Shown here piece by piece: positions 44,075-51,600 of a stretch of 51,600 nucleotides of DNA. The notes under the pieces are model-generated. The model had not been told where the DNA came from. It did not search any database and saw only the letters and a list, made by a program, of their open reading frames with translations. Source of the stretch: Pseudomonadota bacterium. GTDB taxonomy: Bacteria > Pseudomonadota > Gammaproteobacteria > Acidiferrobacterales > UBA6901. The DNA is taken from NCBI GenBank assembly GCA_021785795.1, contig JAJYEK010000013.1, positions 1 to 51,600 on the forward strand. Direction: 5' to 3'. Each line of letters opens with the position of its first letter. Position 1 is the stretch's first letter. The position numbers and the translations under genes are program-made.

Positions 44075-44589
44075 CAGGGCACGCCGGGTATGGGAAATAG
44101 CATTAGCAGCAATAACCCCGAAACCATCATGCAGGCAATGCTGACCAGCGCGCTGCGCCCGATCGGCAACTCGAGGGCATGGTGCATCACGTTGGTCATG
44201 ATCGCCAGAAACCACACGGTCATTCCGACACCGAGCAGCAGCGCCCATTCACCGCTTGCAGGAGCGTTCGGCAAAATCACGAGACTGAACAGCGGCCACG
44301 CGATCAGATTAATTATCGCGCCGCCGGCGTATAGCGGTGCCATGGTCTGCATCCAGCGCTGCGGGAAACCGCGCAACCTGAGCGCACCCCAGACTACCCC
44401 GCCGAGCAACACAACTTGTGTCACGGCAAACAACAGGCGCAACCCGGCGTTCGGATGGAGGTCGTCGATGGCAAAATTGCTGGCGACGGACAGCAGCGCC
44501 GCCTGCCAGACCAGGGACCTGTCGGCCGGCAGGTCCTGCGGCTTACCGCGCAGCAGGAAGATATCAATCAGGGTTCGAATGGCCGACAT
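44074..44589 (-). CDS. Yip1-like small membrane protein
   Basis: A 171-residue integral membrane protein with about five helices (SLVWQAALLSVASNF, LLFAVTQVVLLGGVVWGALR, PLYAGGAIINLIAWPLFSLV, LLLGVGMTVWFLAIMTNVMH, ALVSIACMMVSGLLLLMLF). The layout resembles the bacterial Yip1 domain family, whose role is unknown. It overlaps mpl by one base, so the two are co-translated; a link to cell-wall recycling is possible but unproven. ATG start. Confidence 0.75.
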   Translation of the reverse strand: MSAIRTLIDIFLLRGKPQDLPADRSLVWQAALLSVASNFAIDDLHPNAGLRLLFAVTQVVLLGGVVWGALRLRGFPQRWMQTMAPLYAGGAIINLIAWPLFSLVILPNAPASGEWALLLGVGMTVWFLAIMTNVMHHALELPIGRSALVSIACMMVSGLLLLMLFPIPGVP

Positions 44590-44618
44590 AGCGCTTACGG
44601 CGTGAGTTCGCTGTTAGT

Positions 44619-45032
44619 TTATTCGGCTGACACCGCCGTGACCAGCCAGCCACGACCGGGCACGTCCTTCAGCGTCACCCGGAACGCCACGGCGCCGCTG
44701 CTCCGGCTGCCAGCACGGGCGACGCGTATCGTGACGATCTGGACCGAGGACCCTTCAAGGCGTACGGAATCTACCGTGAAATCCTGTTTTTCACCCTGGC
44801 GCTCACGCGTCTGCAGGTAGCTGACCGCAACGTCGGTCGACAGGCCGTGCACGACCATGGTCGGGTCCTGGCCGGCCGTCACGTCGGCAAAATTGCGCAG
44901 ATTCCCGACATTTCCCGGATCCACGATCAGCGTCCGGATAAACTGTGTCGCATTGTTCTCGGGAGCGTTGCGGACAAAACCGCATGCGCTGAGCAACAGC
45001 AGGCAGATCACGGAAGTGGTTGTCCTGACCAA
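44619..45032 (-). CDS. Lipoprotein of unknown function
   Basis: A 137-residue lipoprotein with signal MVRTTTSVICLLLLSACG; the lipobox is L-S-A-C with Cys17 as the lipidated residue, followed by GFVRNAPE. The rest holds mixed beta-strand-type segments (DFTVDSVRLEGSSVQIVTIR, AVAFRVTLKDVPGRGWLVTA). I recognise no family. It is 29 bases upstream of the Yip1-like gene on the same strand and divergent from rnd. Mature protein would sit in the inner or outer membrane facing the periplasm. Confidence 0.7.
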   Translation of the reverse strand: MVRTTTSVICLLLLSACGFVRNAPENNATQFIRTLIVDPGNVGNLRNFADVTAGQDPTMVVHGLSTDVAVSYLQTRERQGEKQDFTVDSVRLEGSSVQIVTIRVARAGSRSSGAVAFRVTLKDVPGRGWLVTAVSAE

Positions 45033-45154
45033 TCCTCATCCCTCCGACCCCGTACCTCTTGTGGATGATAGCACGCTGCCGGCGGCAACCGGCCATCCGG
45101 TTACGATCGAACGACCGTCTAAGATCCGGTCCGCCAATCTGGTACACTGGCCGC

Positions 45155-46342
45155 ATGACATCCAGGTTCATCGCGTCGTACCCAGACCTTGCGGAAGTAT
45201 GCGGAGAATTTTGCCGACAGGAATGGATTGCGCTCGATACCGAGTTCATGCGCGAGCGGACATATTACGCGAAGCTGTGTCTGGTTCAGATCGGCACACC
45301 ACATGAAATTGTCTGCGTCGACCCGCTGGCCATCGATGACCTGACACCGCTGGTAGACCTGCTTTGCAATCAGGGCGTGCTCAAGGTTATGCACGCGGCG
45401 CGCCAGGACATGGAGGTTTTTCACGACTTGTGGCGGACGCGCCGTGCCTCGGCGGACGCCGGGGAGAGCGTCGGGCCGGTCCCGGGACCGGTATTCGACA
45501 CGCAGGTGGCTGCCGGCTACCTCGGATACGAGGACCAGATCGGCTACGCAGCGCTGGTCAAGTCCATCACCGGGACGGACCTGGACAAGTCCCATACGCG
45601 TACCGACTGGTCGTCGCGCCCCCTGAGTCCAGAGCAGCGCCGTTATGCGGAAGATGACGTGCGCTATCTTCGCGACGTCTACGTGGCCCTGGCCAAGGCA
45701 CTCGAGACGGCTGGCCGCAGCCATTGGCCACTGCAGGATTTTGCCCGCCTCAGCGATCCCAGCCTATACGAATCCAGTCCCGATGATGCGTGGCAGCGGG
45801 TAAGGAATGTTCAGCAGCTGGACGTGCGTGCACGCCGGGCGCTGCGGCAGCTGGCGGCCTGGCGGGAACGCGCCGCCCGCTCGAGCGACCTGCCGCGCAG
45901 CTGGGTGGTCAGTGACTCTGCGCTGCTCGATCTCGCGCGGCGGAGACCGTCCGACTCCGCGACCCTCGGGGCGGTGGGCGGATTGACCCAGCGAGCCGTG
46001 CACCGGTGGGGGGCCGGCATTCTCGAAGCCATTGCCGCAGCCGACCGACCCGGGGTCCAGGAGATGCGTCCACCGCGCCAAATGCTCGATGCGGACCAGA
46101 CCGAAATATACCGGCGCATGGCAGCAGAGGTTGACCGGGTCGCCCGCGAAATCGGGATCAGTTCGGCGCTGCTCGCGCCGCGGCGCGACGTTCAGCGCCT
46201 CGTCCTTGGCGAGCGGGACCTTGCGCTCCTCACGGGCTGGCGTCGCGAACTGGTGGGAGAAAATCTGATTGCTTTGCTGGCGCAGGTTCCGGCAGCGGAC
46301 AAACCGGCGCCGGCCGGCTCTCTGGCTGGCGTCCGGTTCTGA
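45155..46342 (+). CDS. rnd: Ribonuclease D
   Basis: A 395-residue 3'-5' exoribonuclease that trims tRNA precursors. The DEDD catalytic motifs are ALDTEFMRERTYYAKLCLVQ (Exo I), VMHAARQDMEVFHDLW (Exo II) and EQRRYAEDDVRYLRDVY (Exo III). Residues 215-290 form an HRDC domain (RARRALRQLAAWRERAARSS), and a second partial HRDC-like region follows. Length is close to E. coli RNase D (375). The ATG at 45155 is chosen because the protein aligns from TSRFIASYPDLAE; the 32-codon extension upstream is a shadow. Confidence 0.95.
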   Translation: MTSRFIASYPDLAEVCGEFCRQEWIALDTEFMRERTYYAKLCLVQIGTPHEIVCVDPLAIDDLTPLVDLLCNQGVLKVMHAARQDMEVFHDLWRTRRASADAGESVGPVPGPVFDTQVAAGYLGYEDQIGYAALVKSITGTDLDKSHTRTDWSSRPLSPEQRRYAEDDVRYLRDVYVALAKALETAGRSHWPLQDFARLSDPSLYESSPDDAWQRVRNVQQLDVRARRALRQLAAWRERAARSSDLPRSWVVSDSALLDLARRRPSDSATLGAVGGLTQRAVHRWGAGILEAIAAADRPGVQEMRPPRQMLDADQTEIYRRMAAEVDRVAREIGISSALLAPRRDVQRLVLGERDLALLTGWRRELVGENLIALLAQVPAADKPAPAGSLAGVRF

Positions 46343-46409
46343 GAGTTTTGTCGGGGCAGTAGTGGCTTGTGGGTGCAGGATCTGGTAACTGTGGATCGAT
46401 AGGTAGCTG

Positions 46410-47324
46410 ATGGCCCGGTCGGCGCTCGGCAATTTGGGTCGCGGGTTTCTGCTGGTTTTGGCAGCGGGGCTGTTGCTGTTCGCTGTTATGCGCAAACTGC
46501 GGGGGCGCGAACCGCTCACGTGTGTAGCCGGCAGCGCCCGGGCACGCGCCCGGGCAATTGTGCCGGTCGCACTGGCCACCCGCTATCTCGATGCCCGTCG
46601 TATTTTGTTCGGTATCGGAGACGGGGCAGTGCATGGATGGAAGAGCCTGGGAGATGCCGTGGTCGCCGGGGGCCGCGTATGGCTCAGGTCCACGAACACC
46701 GCATCGCCTGATTATTACAGCCTGGTGGTGAACCGCTATTTTCAGACCAGCTTCCTTGCCTACGTTCCGCCCGGGACACAACCGAGCACGACGAACGTCA
46801 TGCCGCCTGGCGAGGACATAGACCAGATCTGGCGGCAGCTCGCACGCAGATATCCGCAGGGAGTCATGGTTGAAGGATACGCAAAGCTGAAGACACTCGA
46901 CACCATAGCCATTTCCCGCCCGCCATTCAGCGGGCTTCCGGTGGCAACGCATACGCCATTCTATTACACGCAACCGATGGAATCGGCCGATGGCGCCTGG
47001 GTCTACCTGATTGGAATCGCTGGCCGGCTCTCTCCCGCTCATTGGTGGACCGACCTAACCGCGTTGCGGCGGCTCGTCCCGCGCGACCAGATGCACGGGG
47101 CAGACGGGGTGGCAGATGTGCTGCAGCTGCGTGCGCGCCCGGCTAACACCGATTCGCCGCCCGACCCCAGCACCGTCCTGGGTGTGGGGCAGCTCGTCGG
47201 ACGTTCGAAGGTCGCCCGCGGGCGAATGCGGATCTATCCGATACGTCGGATTTCGGACTGCTCCAGCGCCTGGGTGCGGAGTTCGGGCTCAGCCTTCGTC
47301 GCTGGCTCCACCGCCAGGCAATAA
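46410..47324 (+). CDS. Hypothetical exported or anchored protein, possible late frameshift
   Basis: A 304-codon frame with an N-terminal hydrophobic segment (GRGFLLVLAAGLLLFAVM) followed by a long soluble part including DYYSLVVNRYFQTSFLAYVP, DIDQIWRQLARRYPQG and the pair PFSGLPVATHTPFYYTQPME. Codon use looks real and the frame is the longest coherent one here. No family is recognised. The last 35 residues are Arg/Ser-rich, while another frame from about 47215 reads DTSDFGLLQRLGAEFGLSLR RWLHRQ, which looks more natural, so a frameshift near 47215 is possible. The end overlaps the mltA stop on the other strand. Confidence 0.5.
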   Translation: MARSALGNLGRGFLLVLAAGLLLFAVMRKLRGREPLTCVAGSARARARAIVPVALATRYLDARRILFGIGDGAVHGWKSLGDAVVAGGRVWLRSTNTASPDYYSLVVNRYFQTSFLAYVPPGTQPSTTNVMPPGEDIDQIWRQLARRYPQGVMVEGYAKLKTLDTIAISRPPFSGLPVATHTPFYYTQPMESADGAWVYLIGIAGRLSPAHWWTDLTALRRLVPRDQMHGADGVADVLQLRARPANTDSPPDPSTVLGVGQLVGRSKVARGRMRIYPIRRISDCSSAWVRSSGSAFVAGSTARQ

Positions 47325-48440
47325 CACGTACAAGCGTCCAGGCTCCTTCATGCGCCCGGCAAGCCGCTCAGCGCGCCGGCCCCGCCCGAAAAAGACGTCG
47401 GCCCTGACTGGGCCTTTGATGGCACCTCCGGTATCCTGCGCCAGCATCAACCGCCGGTAGGGCTCATTCCCCTCCGGCAGGGTTGTGTCGAGCCACACCG
47501 GCATGCCTAGAGGAATAAAGGCCGGATCGACCGCGATACTGCCTTGCGGCGTGAGCGGTACCTGCAGCGCCCCCACGGGCCCGGAGGTTGATGCACTGGT
47601 GAGCCGGAAGAACACGTAGCTCGGATTGCTGTTCAGTACGGATTCGGCCTCATCCGGATGGTCATGCAGCCATCGGCTTATCGACTGTAGCGAGACCTCT
47701 TTCTGCTTGAGCGCTCCCATCTCGACCAGGCGCTGGCCGATCGCGAAATAGGGATAGCCATTCTGGTCAGCATAGCTCACTCCGATCAGGCTGCCGTCCG
47801 GCAGGCGTACCAGGCCGGAACCCTGAACCTGCAGCATGAACAGCGCCACGGGGTCGTCCACCCACAGCAATTCCTGGCCGCGGAGCGGGTCAGCGGAGTC
47901 GGTGATCTGGCGGCGGCTGTAATATGGGACCACCCGGTCCCCATCGAGCCGCCCGCGGAGGAGCAATCCCTGGAGTTCCGGATACTGCGCCCCCAGATCG
48001 ATGCGTACAAGATTGTCCGGCCGGCGGTAAAGCGGGTATCGAAAACGAGCCGTGCGCACGAGACTGCCACTGAGGACCGGCTCATAATATCCGGTAATTA
48101 GGCCATGGCGACGACCGCCCAGCCCGATCATTTCATGGGCGCTGAAGTACTGCTCGAAGAATCGCCGTGCCTGGGCATCGTCGGGCGCGGCCGGCATGGC
48201 GGCGGCCGCCCGACAGATTTTCGCCCAAGCCGCGTCCCGGACAGAAAGTTTCCGGCAGTCCTGCATCAGCGCGGGCCACGCCGCGGCCTGGTCGCCGTCA
48301 GACCAGCCTGGAAGCTCGGACCAGGCCACCTCGTGTCCGATGCCGGGAGGTGTCGGAACAAGCCACGTGCACGAAGACAGCACCGCGACCGTGCAAATCA
48401 TCACGATGGTGCGCGTCACACCACCACCCGTTCTTGCCAT
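47289..48440 (-). CDS. mltA: Membrane-bound lytic murein transglycosylase A
   Basis: A 383-residue lipoprotein that cleaves peptidoglycan at the muramic-acid/glucosamine bond. The lipobox is VLSSC (Cys24). The MltA domain shows LITGYYEPVLSGSLVRTARF, PYYSRRQI, ELLWVDDPVALFMLQVQGSG, and the 3D domain with the catalytic Asp in LMLAQDTGGAIKGPVRADVF followed by FGRG. A GTG seven codons downstream (VTRTIVMIC) is an alternative start. It acts on the inner face of the outer membrane. Length agrees with the family. Confidence 0.95.
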   Translation of the reverse strand: MARTGGGVTRTIVMICTVAVLSSCTWLVPTPPGIGHEVAWSELPGWSDGDQAAAWPALMQDCRKLSVRDAAWAKICRAAAAMPAAPDDAQARRFFEQYFSAHEMIGLGGRRHGLITGYYEPVLSGSLVRTARFRYPLYRRPDNLVRIDLGAQYPELQGLLLRGRLDGDRVVPYYSRRQITDSADPLRGQELLWVDDPVALFMLQVQGSGLVRLPDGSLIGVSYADQNGYPYFAIGQRLVEMGALKQKEVSLQSISRWLHDHPDEAESVLNSNPSYVFFRLTSASTSGPVGALQVPLTPQGSIAVDPAFIPLGMPVWLDTTLPEGNEPYRRLMLAQDTGGAIKGPVRADVFFGRGRRAERLAGRMKEPGRLYVLLPGGGASDEG

Positions 48441-48758
48441 ATTGCGTCAACCCTGACCGAAGCAAACTCAGCGTGCTGCGTTTCTACCACGAGCGCGCCC
48501 CGATCGCCATCCTCACGTGATCGACTGCAGCGTACTGGCATTTGTGACAACTGCGGTCGAGGCCATGCCAGGATGCCACGCAAGGTATCCGGATCCCGGT
48601 GCCCGGCCGGCTCGGTGGGGGACTTTCTCGGGGCAACGTGGCACAATGCGGGCTCGCCTCGAGGTCGCGAGCACCCTGCAACTAGGGGAGTCCAGGCCGG
48701 AGGCGTTTTCACAGGGCGGCCGCTTTTTGCGGCTAAGCCGCAACCGCGAGGACCCGCC
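48441..48758. other. Divergent intergenic region
   Basis: 318 bases between mltA and the SlyD-like gene, expected to hold both promoters. A small stem GCGGC-TAA-GCCGC lies at 48730-48742 just before the SlyD-like ribosome site. No gene is supported; several short frames on both strands overlap without start signals. Confidence 0.4.
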
Positions 48759-49241
48759 ATGCAGATTGCCAATGGCACAGTAGTGAGCATCAATTACACA
48801 CTTACCGACGACGGAAACAACGTCATTGACAGTTCCGCCGGCGCGGAGCCGCTTGCCTATATTCACGGCGCCAACAATATTATTCCCGGTCTCGAAAAAG
48901 CCCTGTCTGGCAAGGCCACCGGCGATCGTCTCGAGGTATCCGTGCCTCCGCAGGAAGCCTATGGTCTGCGGGATGAGGCGCTGTCCCAGGTCATACCGCG
49001 CGACCGCTTCGAGTCCGAACAGGAAATCGAAGTCGGAATGCAGTTCCAGACGCCCACCTCGGACGGGGTCAGCGTCGTAACCGTCACCGGGGTCGACAAT
49101 GATACCATCACGGTCGACGCCAACCACCCGCTTGCCGGGGTAACATTGCACTTCCAGGTCGAGGTTGTCGCGGTCAGGGCCGCTACCGCGGAGGAGCTGG
49201 AGCACGGGCACATACACGGAGCTGGCGGACACCAGCACTGA
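48759..49241 (+). CDS. slyD: FKBP-type peptidyl-prolyl isomerase, SlyD-like
   Basis: A 160-residue cytoplasmic isomerase and chaperone. FKBP halves are INYTLTDDGNNVIDSSAGAE and PLAYIHGANNIIPGLEKALS at the N-terminus and NHPLAGVTLHFQVEVVAVRA at the end, with the insert-in-flap chaperone domain between (EVSVPPQEAYGLRDEALSQV onward). The C-terminus EHGHIHGAGGHQH is a short His-rich metal-binding tail, much shorter than in E. coli SlyD, so nickel storage may be limited. GAGGA lies before the ATG. It converges on topA. Confidence 0.94.
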   Translation: MQIANGTVVSINYTLTDDGNNVIDSSAGAEPLAYIHGANNIIPGLEKALSGKATGDRLEVSVPPQEAYGLRDEALSQVIPRDRFESEQEIEVGMQFQTPTSDGVSVVTVTGVDNDTITVDANHPLAGVTLHFQVEVVAVRAATAEELEHGHIHGAGGHQH

Positions 49242-49268
49242 TGAGCCGAGAGCCAGCGATCACATGAG

Positions 49269-51581
49269 TCAGGCCTGTTTGGCGCCGGTATTCTCGGCTC
49301 CGGGCACCTCTCCTTCGTAAGGTTCGGCATAACCGCATTCCTTCTGCGGGCACACCTTCTCCGTTCCGCGCCGCTTGGTCGTTTTTATCGTGAGGATCGG
49401 AAATCCGCATTTCGGGCAGGGCTCGGGAATAGGCGGATTCCAAACCGCGTACTTGCAATCGGGGTAACGCGAGCACGAATAAAAGATCTTGCCGTACCGC
49501 GACTTGCGCTTGAGCATCGTACCCTGCTTACATTCGGGGCATTGGACGCCCGTGTCAGCCGGCTTTTCCAGCGGTTCCATATGCTTGCAGTTCGGGTAAT
49601 TGCTGCCGCCGATGAATTTCCCGTAGCGGCCACGTTTGACCACGAGCGGCGATCCGCACTTCGGACAGGTGCGGCCCTCGACGATCTGGGGCTCATTGGC
49701 TGCGCCCGCTTCGTCATCGACGTTGCGCGTGTAGTCGCACTCCGGGTAACCGGTACATCCGATGAAGTACCCGTTGCGGCCCAGACGCTTGGAAAGCTGC
49801 TTGCCGCATTTCGGGCACTTCTCATCCAGAAGCTCTACTCCGGGCCGTTCGGCGCCTTCCTTGGCCGTTACTTGACCCTTGAACTCGTCCCAAAAATTTT
49901 GCAGAAGCGGCTTCCACGCCCGCTCTCCACGAGATACGGCGTCCAGGTCGTCCTCGAGCCGAGCTGTGAAGTCATAGTCAACGTATTTCCGGAAATGCTC
50001 GGACAGGAATTTGTTCACGACACGGCCGACGTCGGTCGGCTGGAAGCGGCGCTTGTCCAGGGTCACATACTCGCGCTGCTCGAGCGTCGAAATGATCGTA
50101 GCGTAAGTCGACGGCCTGCCGATACCATAGGCCTCGAGCGCCTTAACCAGGCTTGCCTCGGTATAGCGTGGCGGCGGTTCGGTGAAATGCTGCTCCTTGC
50201 GAATACCACGCAGGTCCACATATTCGCCCTTGATCATCACCGGCAGCAGGGCCTCACCTTCATCCTCCGGCTTCTTCTCGTCCGTTCCCTCCTGGTATAC
50301 GGCCATGAAACCCGGCTTGACCACCGTGGATCCAGTTGCCCGAGAGACGTTTCCGGGCCCAGCCTCGAGATCCACGGCTACGGTGTCCATAACGGCGGGT
50401 ATCATCTGGCACGCGACAGTGCGCTTCCAGACCAGCTCGTAAAGCTTGTTCTGGTCCGGTGTAAGGTGTTTTTTCACCTGCTCAGGAATGCGGTCGACGG
50501 ATGTGGGCCGTATCGCCTCATGCGCTTCCTGGGCATTCTTCGACTTCGTCTTGTATATCAGCGCCTCATTCGGCAGATTGTCGTCGCCATAACGCTTGGC
50601 GATCAACCCGCGTATCTCGGCCAGCGCTTCGGCCGCGAGATTCACCGAGTCTGTGCGCATGTAGGTGATGAGGCCCACAGTCTCGCCACCAATGTCAACG
50701 CCTTCGTAGAGCTGCTGTGCGGTGCGCATCGTGCGCTGCGCAGTAAATCCGAGCTTTCTGGATGCTTCCTGCTGCAGGGTCGAAGTAGTGAAAGGTGGTG
50801 ACGGATTGCGCCGTTTCTGCTTCTTGTCGACCGCGACAACCAGATAGCGGCCCTGTGCTTGCCCGAGCAGCTCCGCCTCGATTTCCGCAGCGCGGCCCTC
50901 GTTCTCCACGGAGAACTGGTCGAGCTTGGTGCCCTTAAAATGGATGAGCTTGGCGACGAAGTTCTGTCCCTTTGTGGACAGATCGGATTCTATTGTCCAG
51001 TATTCGCGCGACTTGAATCGCTCGATTTCCTCCTCGCGCTCGACAATCAGCCTCAGGGCCGGGCTTTGTACCCGCCCGGCGGAAAGTCCGCGACGGACCT
51101 TCTTCCACAGCAGCGGCGAAAGATTGAATCCAACGAGGTAATCGAGGGCACGGCGCGCCTGCTGCGCATTGATGAGGTTGACAGACAACTCCCGCGGCTC
51201 ATGGATCGCCCGCTGAATTGCCTGCTTGGTGATCTCGTAGAATTCGACGCGATGCACGGGTTTGGAATCAAGAGCACCGCGGTCCTTCAGGATTTCATAG
51301 AGATGCCACGAAATCGCCTCGCCCTCGCGGTCGGGGTCCGTCGCTAGATAAAGCGCGTCGGCTCCGGCCATAGCCTTCACTATCGCGTCAAGATGTTTCT
51401 TGTTCTTCTCTATCAGCTGGTATTTGAGCTCGAAATCATGTTCGGTATCCACCGCGCCCTTCTTTGGCACTAGATCGCGCACATGACCATAGGAGGCAAG
51501 CGCAGTGAACTCCTTGCCCAAATACTTGGACATCGTCTTGGCTTTCGCCGGCGACTCGACAATGATGAGATTCTTAGGCAT
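49269..51581 (-). CDS. topA: DNA topoisomerase I
   Basis: A 770-residue type IA topoisomerase that relaxes negative supercoils. The TOPRIM acidic motif is TDPDREGEA (Asp82, Asp84), and the nucleophilic tyrosine is Tyr307 in GLITYMRTDSVNL. The C-terminal 190 residues hold four Cys4-type zinc ribbons (for example CPKCGKQLSKRLGRNGYFIG with CTGYPEC, and CPECKQGTMLKRKSRYGKIF), more compact than the E. coli enzyme of 865 residues. It ends EGEVPGAENTGAKQA. The complete gene lies in the window, with 19 bases left upstream. Confidence 0.97.
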   Translation of the reverse strand: MPKNLIIVESPAKAKTMSKYLGKEFTALASYGHVRDLVPKKGAVDTEHDFELKYQLIEKNKKHLDAIVKAMAGADALYLATDPDREGEAISWHLYEILKDRGALDSKPVHRVEFYEITKQAIQRAIHEPRELSVNLINAQQARRALDYLVGFNLSPLLWKKVRRGLSAGRVQSPALRLIVEREEEIERFKSREYWTIESDLSTKGQNFVAKLIHFKGTKLDQFSVENEGRAAEIEAELLGQAQGRYLVVAVDKKQKRRNPSPPFTTSTLQQEASRKLGFTAQRTMRTAQQLYEGVDIGGETVGLITYMRTDSVNLAAEALAEIRGLIAKRYGDDNLPNEALIYKTKSKNAQEAHEAIRPTSVDRIPEQVKKHLTPDQNKLYELVWKRTVACQMIPAVMDTVAVDLEAGPGNVSRATGSTVVKPGFMAVYQEGTDEKKPEDEGEALLPVMIKGEYVDLRGIRKEQHFTEPPPRYTEASLVKALEAYGIGRPSTYATIISTLEQREYVTLDKRRFQPTDVGRVVNKFLSEHFRKYVDYDFTARLEDDLDAVSRGERAWKPLLQNFWDEFKGQVTAKEGAERPGVELLDEKCPKCGKQLSKRLGRNGYFIGCTGYPECDYTRNVDDEAGAANEPQIVEGRTCPKCGSPLVVKRGRYGKFIGGSNYPNCKHMEPLEKPADTGVQCPECKQGTMLKRKSRYGKIFYSCSRYPDCKYAVWNPPIPEPCPKCGFPILTIKTTKRRGTEKVCPQKECGYAEPYEGEVPGAENTGAKQA

Positions 51582-51600
51582 CGATCTGGCTGTCCTCTCG

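Noticed and set aside
46230..47042. 270-codon minus frame opposite the unknown exported protein
   Set aside because: It overlaps the end of rnd, has shadow-type composition rich in His, Cys and Arg, and lacks any family signal.
1..51600. CRISPR arrays, rRNA genes or an origin of replication
   Set aside because: No regularly spaced repeats, no rRNA sequence and no DnaA-box cluster were noticed on reading through.

Overview
The window reads as chromosomal DNA of a GC-rich, hopanoid-making proteobacterium. Gammaproteobacteria fit best: mpl next to ubiX, a UbiK accessory factor, a c5-type cytochrome, MltA and SlyD, and a hopanoid operon that uses one squalene synthase and carries a dxs relic. 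The genus cannot be fixed from sequence alone.

Layout. (1) Bases 1-107: start of an exported porin-like protein, leftward. (2) 806-11594: one leftward nitrogen-scavenging operon. In transcription order it encodes a periplasmic binding protein, permease, ATPase, a small unknown protein, a NikR-like regulator, two DUF1989 (urea-carboxylase-associated) proteins, a urea/guanidine carboxylase and allophanate hydrolase. A near-perfect sigma-54 promoter lies 63 bases before the first gene. The DUF1989 pair suggests that guanidine, not only urea, is the substrate: guanidine is carboxylated, deiminated to allophanate, then split to ammonia and CO2. (3) 12193-15710: an orphan cytoplasmic protein, a TorF-like porin, ubiK and cytochrome c5. 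(4) 16044-21812: a decayed accessory island. It starts at a tRNA-Arg(CCG) gene whose 5' half and promoter are also present as a truncated upstream copy. It holds an IS110/IS1111-type transposase remnant with a structured non-coding tail, a MITE-like repeat, a rhomboid-like membrane protein, a GtrA protein, an IS5 remnant and a frameshifted AbiE-type toxin-antitoxin pair. It ends at a 16-base copy of the tRNA anticodon arm.

(5) 21897-38931: a 17-kb leftward hopanoid operon, ispH-hpnH-(dxs relic)-sqs-shc-hpnG-hpnA-hpnI-hpnJ-hpnK-hpnN-hpnL-diiron protein-hpnM-mlaA. It covers isoprenoid supply, squalene synthesis, cyclisation, side-chain building up to glucosaminyl/cyclitol-ether type head groups, and a transport module. 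Most junctions are ATGA, GTGA or TTGA overlaps. (6) 38932-40012: about 1 kb without a convincing gene but with a long palindromic element. (7) 40013-51581: mostly housekeeping genes: SGNH hydrolase, DsbA, a cyclic-nucleotide-binding protein, UbiX, Mpl, a Yip1-like membrane protein, a lipoprotein, RNase D, an unknown exported protein, MltA, a SlyD-like isomerase and DNA topoisomerase I.

The points most worth a second look are the tRNA-bounded island with its three related att-like sequences, the NikR homologue lacking two of four nickel ligands, the conserved-site diiron protein inside the hopanoid operon, and the dxs fossil between hpnH and sqs.
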